From Verrucomicrobiales bacterium (lineage in GTDB: Bacteria > Verrucomicrobiota > Verrucomicrobiia > Verrucomicrobiales > DEV007), in NCBI GenBank assembly GCA_016795505.1, contig JAEUHH010000120.1, forward strand, positions 62,001 through 126,000: a stretch of DNA of 64,000 nt, written 5' to 3'. Made by a program: the position numbers and the translations under genes. The notes beneath the pieces were generated by a model, which saw only the letters and a list, made by a program, of their open reading frames with translations, was not told the origin of the DNA and did no database searches. Position 1 is the stretch's first letter; each line of letters opens with the position of its first letter. Shown here piece by piece: positions 50,101-58,860 of the stretch.

Positions 50101-52926
50101 ATGCCTTCCATCAATCAAACTCCTGAACAGGTTGCGCGCGACCGGATCGACGACCAGTTGAGGGCCGCCGGGTGGGTGGTTCTGGACAAGGGGGCGATCG
50201 ACTTTTCCGTGGGTCAGGGTCAGGCGATCCGGGAATACACCACGGATTTTGGTCCTGCCGATTACGTGCTGTTTGTGGATCGGCAGCCAGTCGGAGTGAT
50301 CGAAGCGAAAAAGGAAACGCTTGGTCAGAACATTACCACCGTGGAGGACCAGACTGGCGAATACGCCGCCGCCAAGTTGAAATGGGTCCAGAACAGCGGC
50401 CAGCCTCTCCCGTTTCTCTACGAGGCCACGGGCGTCATCACCCGCTTCACCGACCAGCGCGACCCCAAGCCCCGTTCCCGCGAGGTCTTTTCCTTCCACC
50501 GTCCCGAGACTCTCCGCCAATCCCTCGCCATGGGTCGCTCCCTCCGCGATCGGCTTCAGGACCTCCCGGCCCTCGACCCCACTGGCTTGCGCGACTGCCA
50601 GATCCACGCGATCACGAATCTCGAGGCCTCTTTCCGAAAGGCCAAACCTCGTGCCCTCGTGCAGATGGCCACGGGATCGGGGAAAACCTTCACTGCGATC
50701 ACTTCGATCTACCGGCTCCTCAAGCACGCCCGGGTGAAGCGTGTCCTCTTCCTCGTCGATACGCGGAACCTCGGCGAGCAGGCCGAGCAGGAGTTCATCG
50801 CCTACACTCCCACCGACGACAACCGCTCCTTCACCTCCATCTACGCCACCCAGCGGCTCAGCACTTCCCACGTTCCCGCCGACGCCCAAGTCTGCATTTC
50901 CACCATCCAGCGGATGTATTCCATCCTACAAGGCCGCGAAATGACCGAGGGCGAGGACGAGCACAGCGCCGCCGAGTCCAGCACCCCGCGCCCCAAGAAG
51001 CTCCCTGAACCCGTCCGCTACAACGAAAAAGTCCCGCCCGAGTTCTTCGACCTCATCATCGTCGATGAATGCCACCGCTCCATCTACAACCTCTGGCGGC
51101 AGGTGCTCGAATACTTCGACGCCTTCCTCGTCGGCCTCACCGCCACCCCGGACGGCCGCACCTACGGCTTCTTCAAGCAGAACCTCGTCTCCGAATATAC
51201 CCACGAGGAGGCCGTCGCCGACGGCGTGAACGTCCAGGGCGAAATCTATCTCATCGAGACCGAGGTCACCCAGGGCGGCGGCAAGGTCCTCAAGGGCCTC
51301 GTCGAGAAACGCGAAAAGCTCACCCGCGCCAAACGCTGGGAGCAGCAGGACGAGGACGAGGACTACTCCGCCAGAAGACTCGACACTGAGATCGTCAACC
51401 CCTCCCAGATCCGCACCATCATCCGCACCTTCAAGGAAGAGCTCCCCGAGATCTTCCCCGACCGAAACGCCGCCGACGGTGAGTTCCAGGTCCCCAAGAC
51501 CCTCATCTTCGCCAAGACCGACTCCCACGCCGACGACATCATCCAGATCGTCCGCGAGGAGTTCGACGAGGGGAACGCCTTCTGCAAGAAAGTCACCTTC
51601 AAGAGCGACGAGGACCGCACCGACCAGGACGGCAACGTCATCCCGGGCGAGGACCCCAAGACTATCCTCTCCGCCTTCCGCAACGACTACTACCCGCGCA
51701 TCGCCGTCACTGTGGACATGATCGCCACCGGCACCGATGTGAAGGCGCTCGAATGCCTGCTCTTCATGCGCGACGTGAAGTCGAAGAGCTACTTCGAGCA
51801 AATGAAAGGCCGCGGCACCCGCACGCTCGACGAGGACTCGCTGAAGAAAGTCTCCTCCGCCGCCAAGACCGCGAAGACCCGCTACGTGCTGGTCGATGCC
51901 ATCGGCGTCACCAAGTCGCTCAAGACCGCCAGCCGCCCGCCCATCACCAAGCCCACCGTCACCTTTCGGGACCTCGCCATGGAGGTCGTTATGGGTTCCT
52001 CCGATGCCGACACCGTCTCGTCCCTCGCCGGACGCCTCGCCCGCATCGACCGCCACTTCACTCCCGCCCAGAAGAAGGAATTTGAGGAAAAGACCGGCGG
52101 CGTCTCGCTCGCCCAGCTCACCAAGAACCTCTTCGCCGCCATCGATGGCGAAAAGATCGAGCAACGCGCCCTCCAGCTGGCCGGACAGCCCGAAGGCACT
52201 GACCCCGGCGACGCCAAGCGCGAGCAGGCCCAGAGGGAACTCGTCGCCGAGGCGAAAGCCCCGCTCACCGGCGCGCTCGTCACCCACATCGTAGAGACCT
52301 GCAAAAAGAACCTGCAAACCATCGACCACCACACCATCGATGTCCTGCTCGGCGCGGGCTGGGACACCAGCGTCACCGACGAGCCGAGGAACCAGAGGGA
52401 CTTCGAGACCTACCTCCGCGACCACAAGGACGAACTGGTCGCCCTCACCATCTTCTACGACCAACCGCAGCGCCGCCAGGAGGTCACCTTCGCCCAAATC
52501 AAGGAGGTCCTCGATCATCTCAAGGTCCACGCCCCGCACCTCGCCCCGCTCAATGTCTGGCAAGCCTACGCCCGCCTCGACCAGGTTCCCGGCACCGCCA
52601 CGCCGCTCAGCGAACTCACCGCCCTCGTCGCCCTGATCCGCCGCGCCTGCGGCATCGACGGGAAACTAACCCCCTTCTCCGACACCGTCCGCCGCAACTA
52701 CCGCGACTGGATCCTTCGCAAGAACGCCGGCCAGCCTCTCCAGCCCGGCCAGATCGCGTGGCTCGAACTGATCCGCGACCACATCATGACCTCCCACCAC
52801 CTCGAGCGCGACGACCTCGACTACGCCCCCTTCGACGCCCAGGGCGGCCTCGGCAAGATGCACCAGCTATTCGGCGACCAGATGGACACCCTCATCGATG
52901 AACTCAACCGGGAGTTGGTGGCATGA
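50101..52926 (+). CDS. hsdR: Type I restriction enzyme R subunit (EcoEI-type)
   Basis: The protein is 941 residues. The N-terminal nuclease domain has DFGPADYVLFVD with Asp54 and VIEAKKE with Glu68 and Lys70, the PD-(D/E)xK triad. The SF2 motor has Walker A ATGSGKT (191-197), DECH (322-325), and LTATPDGRTYG and QMKGRGTRTLDE as later helicase motifs. The C-terminal region (PALNVWQAY-like segment, then EWILRKNAGQPL pattern) resembles the EcoEI_R_C domain that joins the methyltransferase. The subunit translocates DNA and cleaves unmodified DNA. The gene overlaps hsdS by four bases (ATGA). Confidence 0.95.
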   Translation: MPSINQTPEQVARDRIDDQLRAAGWVVLDKGAIDFSVGQGQAIREYTTDFGPADYVLFVDRQPVGVIEAKKETLGQNITTVEDQTGEYAAAKLKWVQNSGQPLPFLYEATGVITRFTDQRDPKPRSREVFSFHRPETLRQSLAMGRSLRDRLQDLPALDPTGLRDCQIHAITNLEASFRKAKPRALVQMATGSGKTFTAITSIYRLLKHARVKRVLFLVDTRNLGEQAEQEFIAYTPTDDNRSFTSIYATQRLSTSHVPADAQVCISTIQRMYSILQGREMTEGEDEHSAAESSTPRPKKLPEPVRYNEKVPPEFFDLIIVDECHRSIYNLWRQVLEYFDAFLVGLTATPDGRTYGFFKQNLVSEYTHEEAVADGVNVQGEIYLIETEVTQGGGKVLKGLVEKREKLTRAKRWEQQDEDEDYSARRLDTEIVNPSQIRTIIRTFKEELPEIFPDRNAADGEFQVPKTLIFAKTDSHADDIIQIVREEFDEGNAFCKKVTFKSDEDRTDQDGNVIPGEDPKTILSAFRNDYYPRIAVTVDMIATGTDVKALECLLFMRDVKSKSYFEQMKGRGTRTLDEDSLKKVSSAAKTAKTRYVLVDAIGVTKSLKTASRPPITKPTVTFRDLAMEVVMGSSDADTVSSLAGRLARIDRHFTPAQKKEFEEKTGGVSLAQLTKNLFAAIDGEKIEQRALQLAGQPEGTDPGDAKREQAQRELVAEAKAPLTGALVTHIVETCKKNLQTIDHHTIDVLLGAGWDTSVTDEPRNQRDFETYLRDHKDELVALTIFYDQPQRRQEVTFAQIKEVLDHLKVHAPHLAPLNVWQAYARLDQVPGTATPLSELTALVALIRRACGIDGKLTPFSDTVRRNYRDWILRKNAGQPLQPGQIAWLELIRDHIMTSHHLERDDLDYAPFDAQGGLGKMHQLFGDQMDTLIDELNRELVA

Positions 52927-54458
52927 GTGAACTGCCAAGAAGCTGGACGAAAATCGCACTGGCCGACGTGGGGACATGGCGGGGAGGCGGAACTCCAAGC
53001 AAAGCCAAGGCGGAGTTTTGGACGAATGGGAACATCCCTTGGGTTTCGCCCAAGGACATGAAGGTTTCTAAACTCGATACGGCTCAAGATCTAATCACAG
53101 AGGCCGCAGTCGATGAATCAGCAACGAACCTGATTGCCGAGGGTTCAGTGCTAATCGTCACTCGTTCCGGCATTCTCAGCCACTCGCTTCCCGTTGCGGT
53201 GAACACCGTCCCGGTCGCATTGAACCAAGACATTAAAGCCGTTACTCCGCACGGAATCACCGACGCTTCCTATTTGCGGCTCACCTTCGAGTGCTACGAG
53301 CGGGAGATTCTAAATGGGTGCCGCAAGGGTGGGACTACCGTCCACAGCATTGAGTTTCCGTCCCTCCTAGCTTTCCTTATCCCCCTCCCACCCCTCGCCG
53401 AGCAGAAGCGGATTGTGGCGAAGATCGAGGAACTCTTCTCCGAACTCGACGCCGGGGAGGAGAGTCTGCGGCGGGCGCGGCGGCAACTCGGCGTCTATCG
53501 CCAGTCGCTGCTCAAACAAGCCTTCGAGGGCAAGCTCACCGCCTCCTGGCGCGCCCAACACCCTGAACTGCTCGAATCCCCCGACCAACTCCTCGCCCGC
53601 ATCCAAGCCGAACGCCAAGGCCGCTACCAGCAACAGCTCAAGGAGTGGGAGGAAGCGTGCAACCAGATTGAAAAAATCGGCAATAGCGTCAAGAAGCCCA
53701 CGAAGCCAAAGCTGATAACTCCACCGCAAAAACAGCCGGATTCAACATGCATCCCCAACGAATGGACATGGGTGGATTTAGGTCTCTTAAAGCAGTTCTC
53801 CCTATATGGTCCCCGGTTCTCTAGCGACGACTATTCAGAGGATGGCGTCTGCGTCCTACGGACATCCGATATCGGCGAGAGCGGCAAAGTGAACCTCCAC
53901 ACGGCCCCGCGCCTTCGGCTTAACGCCGTCGAACTTCATCAATACGGCTGTCAAAAAGGAGACATCCTGATCACCCGAACCGGGAGCCTCGGAACATTGG
54001 CGGTTTTTAACGACGATGTGGATTCCATTCCGGGAGCCTACCTTATCCAGTATCGTCTGGTCGCGGCTCACTACGCACCGTTCCTTTACCACTTCTTAAG
54101 AGGCCCAGTTGGACAGTCAGCGCTGACAGGGGGAGGCGCAGGAGTTGGCCGCCCAAATCTCAACGCACCGACGATTGAGGCTATCCCAATTCCCCTCTGC
54201 TCCCTCCCCGAGCAACAGGAGATCGTGCGGATGCTCGACGAGCAATTCGAGGTGATCGAGCAGAACGAGCGGGAGATCGACGCCGCCTTGAAGCGCAGCG
54301 AGGCCCTGCGCCAGTCCATCCTGAAACGCGCCTTCACCGGCCAACTCGTCCCCCAAGACCCTGCCGACGAACCCGCCGCCGAATTACTCGCCAGCGTCCG
54401 CGCCGCTCGGGAGGAGATTAAGCCCGTTCCCAAGAAGAAGCGGGCCTCCCATACGTAA
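52923..54458 (+). CDS. hsdS: Type I restriction enzyme S (specificity) subunit
   Basis: The protein is 511 residues. There are two target-recognition domains: residues about 1-160, starting WTKIALADVGTWRGGGTPSK, and about 280-440, starting WTWVDLGLLKQFSLYG. Each is followed by a conserved helix with LPPLAEQKRIVAKIEELFSELD or LPEQQEIVRMLDEQFEVIEQ. The paired helices set the spacer of the bipartite target site. The first recognition domain is AT-richer than the rest, as expected for exchanged specificity modules. The start overlaps the hsdR stop by four bases. Confidence 0.93.
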   Translation: MSELPRSWTKIALADVGTWRGGGTPSKAKAEFWTNGNIPWVSPKDMKVSKLDTAQDLITEAAVDESATNLIAEGSVLIVTRSGILSHSLPVAVNTVPVALNQDIKAVTPHGITDASYLRLTFECYEREILNGCRKGGTTVHSIEFPSLLAFLIPLPPLAEQKRIVAKIEELFSELDAGEESLRRARRQLGVYRQSLLKQAFEGKLTASWRAQHPELLESPDQLLARIQAERQGRYQQQLKEWEEACNQIEKIGNSVKKPTKPKLITPPQKQPDSTCIPNEWTWVDLGLLKQFSLYGPRFSSDDYSEDGVCVLRTSDIGESGKVNLHTAPRLRLNAVELHQYGCQKGDILITRTGSLGTLAVFNDDVDSIPGAYLIQYRLVAAHYAPFLYHFLRGPVGQSALTGGGAGVGRPNLNAPTIEAIPIPLCSLPEQQEIVRMLDEQFEVIEQNEREIDAALKRSEALRQSILKRAFTGQLVPQDPADEPAAELLASVRAAREEIKPVPKKKRASHT

Positions 54459-54503
54459 TGAACCACCTGCACCTATTTCCTTCAAGCCAATCAGCTTTGC
54501 CCA

Positions 54504-55250
54504 ATGAAAACGGCCAATGAAATCAGCCTAAGACTCGATCAGTTCAAGTCTAGATACTGGACGAAAGAACAGTTTAATGAGTGGTACAATCTGGACTTAG
54601 ACGACAAACCTACTTTGAAGCTCTGGGTCCAAGCTGGGCTATTTGCTGGGACGGAAGGTGCTGAGTCAACCCTTGGCCCTGACCCTTTTGACCATTGGCA
54701 TTTTGAAGTATTCCTTCAACGTCGTGAGCTTGTCCCCATAGCTGCTGCTGCTGCTTCGCTCGCGATGGATGTTCCGACATTCCGAGAAGTGTGTGAGAAG
54801 TTTGCATCATCTCCCGGTGCTGCGATTGTCGGCTCCCCGGGCGAATCAAATTCAATCGTAAGGAAGGGTTTCCTGCGAGATTTCCACAAGGGCTTCGACA
54901 GTTTACGAAGGCGTGCTTTCGCTAGCCATTCAAATTACATTGCCCTTCTTCACGAAGCAATCAAGATGCAGCTAGATCTTGTTGTCAATCGGACCATCGA
55001 CTTGACGGATGTTGCCTTGGGAGAGTCACCCCCAAGGGCTGGATACTACATCGATTGCCTTACGGGTGAGCCATTTGGACTAGGTAATGACGTTTTTCTG
55101 GAAACGCAGAAACCAATTCAACTGTTGCCAGACTCTTGTTCACTCCGAACCTATGCCTGTTTCGAGAACATCCTGAGAGACCATGTTCTAGGGGCGGCAC
55201 CAGACTTGGACTCTGAAACCAAACAGAAGCTGATCGACTCAGCCCAATGA
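54504..55250 (+). CDS. Unrecognised gene X inside the type I RM operon
   Basis: The protein is 248 residues from MKTANEISLRLDQFKSRYW. It is soluble, with no signal peptide or membrane helix, largely helical with several Trp/Tyr/Phe-rich stretches (EQFNEWYNLDL, PDPFDHWHFEVFLQRREL, SHSNYIALLHEAIKMQLDLVV). No nuclease, NTPase, methylase or DNA-binding motif is recognised. Composition differs sharply from hsd genes: line 54541-54600 has 23 G/C of 60, versus 39 of 60 for hsdM line 56521-56580. The gene starts 45 bases after hsdS and overlaps the next gene by four bases (ATGA). A defence accessory or acquired cargo is inferred. Confidence 0.72.
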   Translation: MKTANEISLRLDQFKSRYWTKEQFNEWYNLDLDDKPTLKLWVQAGLFAGTEGAESTLGPDPFDHWHFEVFLQRRELVPIAAAAASLAMDVPTFREVCEKFASSPGAAIVGSPGESNSIVRKGFLRDFHKGFDSLRRRAFASHSNYIALLHEAIKMQLDLVVNRTIDLTDVALGESPPRAGYYIDCLTGEPFGLGNDVFLETQKPIQLLPDSCSLRTYACFENILRDHVLGAAPDLDSETKQKLIDSAQ

Positions 55251-56044
55251 ACGTTCCTCTTCTTGGCTGCGAGGGGATGATTACATTCCTCACATGCGTC
55301 CGGGCTCGGACCGCTAGGGGTGCGACTGTGAAATACAGGTTTCCCTCCGGTGCCGAATGGAAAGACATCGGCTTCACGTGTGTTGAAGATAATCCTCGTG
55401 AATTCCTCGAACGCCTCATTCATGAGGCCTGCATCGCTGGAGAGATCCTCGATGACGTAGCGGTAAGGGCTTGCGAACTTGCACCTGGACTAGCGATTTT
55501 TATGGAAGTCCAATCCACCGGAGACCTTCTGGATCGCTGTTCTGTCCAAGCAGTTGCAGCACCCCCGGGTATCACCATAACCGACTTTTTACTCAATGAT
55601 GAGATTCGAGGCGCATACTGTCGACTTGACTACTCTATCATGGAAAGAGGGAACCTATTTGACCATCCCTTCCCTCACGTTCACATCGTGCACGAAGGCC
55701 CGCCGAGATTTCCCTTCTACATCAATCCTAAGGTCTTTCCAGCCCTCTCGTTCATCGAGTTTCTGCTCGCAAACTATTCTTACGATAATTGGACAGCGTG
55801 GCTCTTGCAGGAACTTGGCAGGCACTATCCTGCCGAAACTCCCGACGAAGAACTGACGGCTGACGAGCTACTGGAGCGCTACAAGAGCCGGACTGCTTGG
55901 GAGGCGGTTGAAGAACGCATTCGAGATGCTTTCCTAAAAAAGCTTAGAAATGCAACAAAACTGACCTTGGAGGAGGTGTCGGTGGACTTTCCCAAGATGC
56001 GCTTAGACGACCTCGGTCTGAGTTATTGGGGCAGCGCCTCCTAA
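55247..56044 (+). CDS. Unrecognised gene Y inside the type I RM operon
   Basis: The protein is 265 residues from MNVPLLGCEGMITFLTCVRAR, starting in a 4-base ATGA overlap with gene X, so the two are translationally coupled. It is soluble; the N-terminal half has a beta-rich pattern (GATVKYRFPSGAEWKDIGFTCVE, CSVQAVAAPPGITITDF, HPFPHVHIVHEGPPRFPFYI), and the C-terminal part is helical and charged (DEELTADELLERYKSRTAWEAVEERIRDAFLKKLRN). No family is recognised. It is AT-richer than hsd genes. hsdM starts 38 bases downstream. Confidence 0.72.
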   Translation: MNVPLLGCEGMITFLTCVRARTARGATVKYRFPSGAEWKDIGFTCVEDNPREFLERLIHEACIAGEILDDVAVRACELAPGLAIFMEVQSTGDLLDRCSVQAVAAPPGITITDFLLNDEIRGAYCRLDYSIMERGNLFDHPFPHVHIVHEGPPRFPFYINPKVFPALSFIEFLLANYSYDNWTAWLLQELGRHYPAETPDEELTADELLERYKSRTAWEAVEERIRDAFLKKLRNATKLTLEEVSVDFPKMRLDDLGLSYWGSAS

Positions 56045-56082
56045 GTGAAGGCGACCACGAACTGAACTAGCACGAAAATCCA

Positions 56083-57561
56083 ATGACCACCGACACCATC
56101 GTCTCCAAAGTCTGGAGCTTCTGCACCACCCTCCGCGACGACGGCGTGGGCTACGGCGACTATCTGGAGCAACTCACCTACCTGATCTTCCTCAAGATGG
56201 CGGACGAATACGCCCGCCCGCCCTACAATCGGGATGTCGGTGTGCCCAAGAAATACAACTGGGCCGCGCTCAAGAAGCTCAAGGGGGCGGAGTTGGAAGG
56301 CCACTACATCGAAACCCTGCGCGAGTTGGGGACTGAGAAGGGCATGCTCGGCCAGATCTTCACCAAGGCGCAGAACAAGATCCAGGACCCCGCCAAGCTC
56401 GCCCGGATCATCGAGATGGTGGACAGCACCCAATGGGTGACTCTCGACGCCGACGTGAAGGGCGACATCTACGAGGGCATCCTCGAACGCAACGCCGAGG
56501 ATACGAAGTCCGGCGCGGGCCAATATTTCACCCCGCGCGCCCTGATCGCCACCATGGTCGAATGCGTCGCTCCCGAGCCGGGCAGGACCATCGCCGACCC
56601 CGCGTGCGGCACGGGAGGATTCTTCCTCTCCGCCTACGACTACTTGGTGAAGCACCATCAGCTCGACAAGGGCCAGAAGACCTTCCTCAAGACCAAGACC
56701 TTCCACGGCAACGAGATCGTCCCAGGCACGCGCCGCCTGTGCCTGATGAACCTGTTCCTCCACAACATCGGCGAGATCGACGGCGAGAGCCTCGTTTCCC
56801 CCACCGACGCGCTGGTCATGCAACCGTCGAAGACCGTTGACTACGTGCTGGCCAATCCTCCCTTCGGCAAGAAGAGCTCGATGACCTTCACCAACGAGGA
56901 AGGCGAGCAGGAAAAGGACGAACTCACCTACAACCGCCAGGACTTCTGGGCGACCACCTCCAACAAGCAGCTCAACTTCCTCCAGCATATCCGCTCCCTG
57001 CTCAAGACGACCGGCCGGGCCGCGGTGGTGCTGCCGGACAACGTCCTGTTCGAAGGCGGGGCCGGCGAAACCGTGCGCCGCAAGCTCATGGAGACCTGCG
57101 ACCTCCACACCATCCTCCGCCTGCCCACCGGCATCTTCTACGCCCAGGGCGTGAAGGCGAACGTCCTCTTTTTCGACAACCGCGCCGCCAGCAAGGACGT
57201 CGCTACCAAGGAGGTCTGGTATTACGATTACCGCACCAACATTCACCACACCCTCAAGCGCAACCCGCTGCGGCTGGAGAACCTGCGGGAGTTCATTGAC
57301 TGCTACCACCCTGCCAACCGCCACAAGCGCAAGGAGACCTGGCACCCCGAGAAGAACCCCAACGGCCGCTGGAGGCGCTACACCTACGAGGAACTGGCGG
57401 CGCGGGACAAGGCCAGTCTCGATCTTTTCTGGCTTAAGGACGACTCACTCACCGATCTCGACAACCTGCCCGAGCCGGCCGATCTCGCCGATGAGATCAT
57501 TGAGAACATCGAGGCCGGTCTCGTGAATTTCCGGAACGTGGCGGCGGCGTTGGGGAGGTGA
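56083..57561 (+). CDS. hsdM: Type I restriction-modification DNA methyltransferase (M) subunit
   Basis: The protein is 492 residues. The N-terminal helical domain is VWSFCTTLRDDGVGYGDYLEQLTYLIFLKMADE. The SAM site is ADPACGTGGF (171-180, motif I), and the catalytic motif IV is NPPF at 258-261. QYFTPRALIATMVE is the usual segment before motif I. It methylates N6 of adenine in the target defined by HsdS. Its position after hsdS and two unknown genes is unusual; hsdM usually precedes or abuts hsdS. Composition matches hsdR. Confidence 0.96.
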   Translation: MTTDTIVSKVWSFCTTLRDDGVGYGDYLEQLTYLIFLKMADEYARPPYNRDVGVPKKYNWAALKKLKGAELEGHYIETLRELGTEKGMLGQIFTKAQNKIQDPAKLARIIEMVDSTQWVTLDADVKGDIYEGILERNAEDTKSGAGQYFTPRALIATMVECVAPEPGRTIADPACGTGGFFLSAYDYLVKHHQLDKGQKTFLKTKTFHGNEIVPGTRRLCLMNLFLHNIGEIDGESLVSPTDALVMQPSKTVDYVLANPPFGKKSSMTFTNEEGEQEKDELTYNRQDFWATTSNKQLNFLQHIRSLLKTTGRAAVVLPDNVLFEGGAGETVRRKLMETCDLHTILRLPTGIFYAQGVKANVLFFDNRAASKDVATKEVWYYDYRTNIHHTLKRNPLRLENLREFIDCYHPANRHKRKETWHPEKNPNGRWRRYTYEELAARDKASLDLFWLKDDSLTDLDNLPEPADLADEIIENIEAGLVNFRNVAAALGR

Positions 57562-57571
57562 TGAGTTAAAT

Positions 57572-57757
57572 TCAAATTTTCACTCCCTTTGCTTGATTGC
57601 AACTCTGACAGAGGAGTTGGAGGTTTTGCACAGTTGTACCTCCTCCTCGTGCGACTGGTTTAATGTGGTCATATTGAAGGTTGGCAATCCGATTCCGCTA
57701 TCGGTCGCGCTGGTCAGCGAGCGGTGAAGCCAGTCCGCTGATACGTGGGAAATTTTA
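57572..57757 (-). pseudogene. Decayed HNH endonuclease remnant
   Basis: Read on the minus strand, the segment encodes LASPLADQRDR, an in-frame TAG (near 57698), then RNRIANLQYDHIKPVARGGG, then TTVQNLQLLCQSCNQAKG, then a stop at 57572-57574. DH, the N of NLQ and the CxxCN pair form the HNH/McrA-type motif. The TAG occupies the place of an expected aromatic codon, and no start codon or complete N-terminus is found; another stop lies further upstream. It converges on hsdM, whose stop ends 10 bases away. Loss of function is likely. Confidence 0.75.
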
Positions 57758-57976
57758 CCTTTCGGGCGAAGAATGGGTCAAGCTTGGAGACGGCTCATTT
57801 CCCTTTCTCGCGCGCGTGGCACCGGTAGCGGCTCGGTCAGGTGGGCGGTCGGCGGTTTCGGGATGGGACTGGCGCCTTGCAGGAGTCAGACTCGACTTGT
57901 CGCGAAGGGGCCAGCCACCGGGTTCTTCGAATCCAGCCTCCGCATCCTCCGCGCCTCTGTGGTGAAGGCCTGATTT

Positions 57977-58042
57977 CGATCCGACCCGGTCGCGTCTCCG
58001 ATCAGACAGGGTGTTGTCTCCGATCGAACAGGGTCTGATCGG
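57977..58042. repeat. 44-bp paired element, locus F, with a degenerate third unit
   Basis: The 22-mers 57999-58020 and 58021-58042 both have core ACAGGGT, and a degenerate unit fits at 57977-57998 (CGATCCGACCCGG...). The element lies between hsdM/HNH remnant and the 21-bp array. It is the only locus with a visible third unit. Confidence 0.8.
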
Positions 58043-58116
58043 ATGGGCTCGCTCTGGCGGGTCACGGGGGGGCGCCAGGTGAGGGGTTTGGTGCGGGGGG
58101 CCTTTGTCGGTCGTTC

Positions 58117-58148
58117 GGGGCAGGCGGGACGCCTGCGGTCCCGGTGGG
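58117..58148. repeat. Third arm of the GC-rich dispersed repeat
   Basis: The segment matches, on the same strand, the right arm of the inverted pair at 35939-36043 (GGGGC.GGCGGGACGCC, then GCGGTCCCGGTGGG pattern), with an internal GCAGGCG/CGCCTGC dyad. No matching opposite arm was found nearby, so this looks like a half element. Confidence 0.8.
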
Positions 58149-58236
58149 TGGTTCGGTACGGGACCTCTTCGTCCCTTGCGATTTGGGTCTGAGGGGATGG
58201 GCTTTTGGGGGTTGAGGGTCGATTGAGGCGGTCGAA

Positions 58237-58488
58237 GAGGCGATTGTGTTCCTGCTAGAGGCGATTGCGTTCTTTCGAGAGGCGATTGCGTTCCTTCGAG
58301 AGGCGATTGCGTTCCTTCGAGAGGCGATTGTGTTCTTGCGAGAGGCGATTGCTTTCCTTCGAGTGTCGATTGCATTCCTCCGAGAGGCGATTGCGTTCCT
58401 CCGAGAGGCGATTGTATTCCTTTTAGAGGCGATTGCGTTCCTCCGAGAGGCAATTTCATTCCTCCGAGAGGCGATTGCATTCCTGCGC
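58237..58488 (+). repeat. 21-bp tandem array (12 units) in frame with the downstream regulator
   Basis: The period is exactly 21, with GAGG landmarks at 58237, 58258 and onward to 58447 and 58468. In the reading frame of the downstream regulator each unit encodes a heptad close to FLREAIA. At least two units (58237, 58321) hold GAGG-CGATT-GTG, a Shine-Dalgarno-like sequence five bases before a GTG, so the array could itself start translation. Whether it is translated is not known; the array may be an untranslated minisatellite. Confidence 0.9.
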
Positions 58489-58512
58489 GGGGGGATTTAT
58501 GGTCGCGGAGTC

Positions 58513-58845
58513 ATGAATGAGGCACGCTCGACCGCTCCGACGCCCGGTGAACCGCCGGTCCTGCCGCTGGATCCGCTGGTGGAGGCGATCGGTGATCCGC
58601 TCCGGATGCGGATCCTGGCGGTGATGGCCACGGGGGAGCGGCTGATGGTGTTGGAGATCGCGCGGCGGCTGGGCCGACCGGCGAATCTGATCGCGAAACA
58701 CGTGGCGGTGCTGCGCCGCGCGGGGGTGGTGGAGACGCGGCAGCGGCTGCAATACGTGCCGCAGCGATTCGTGGCGGACGCGGGGGCGCGGACGCTGGAC
58801 TTCGGGGTCTGTGTGCTGCGGCTGGCTGGGCTGGAGCGCGAGTGA
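58513..58845 (+). CDS. Small ArsR-like winged-helix transcription regulator
   Basis: The protein is 110 residues from ATG 58513 (MNEARSTAPTPGEPPVLPL). The frame is open upstream through the 21-bp array to GTG 58246, giving 199 residues. The wHTH core is PLVEAIGDPLRMRILAVMATGERLMVLEIARRLGRPANLIAKHVAVLRRAGVVE, split here as the typical ArsR elements DPLRMRIL, recognition helix LIAKHVAVLRRAG and wing QRLQYVP. No metal-binding Cys pair is present (only one Cys), so metal sensing is not supported. It ends 15 bases before the convergent lpd. Confidence 0.8.
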   Translation: MNEARSTAPTPGEPPVLPLDPLVEAIGDPLRMRILAVMATGERLMVLEIARRLGRPANLIAKHVAVLRRAGVVETRQRLQYVPQRFVADAGARTLDFGVCVLRLAGLERE

Positions 58846-58860
58846 GGCGCGACCGCCGGC

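Noticed and set aside
57755-58480. 241-codon minus-strand frame with PLGGTQS repeats
   Set aside because: It is the complement of the 21-bp array plus the dispersed repeats; the protein is low-complexity only.
58246-58512. Annotating the regulator from GTG 58246 with confidence
   Set aside because: The frame and a Shine-Dalgarno-like GAGG fit, but ordinary family length starts at Met 58513. It is kept as a finding rather than as the called start.
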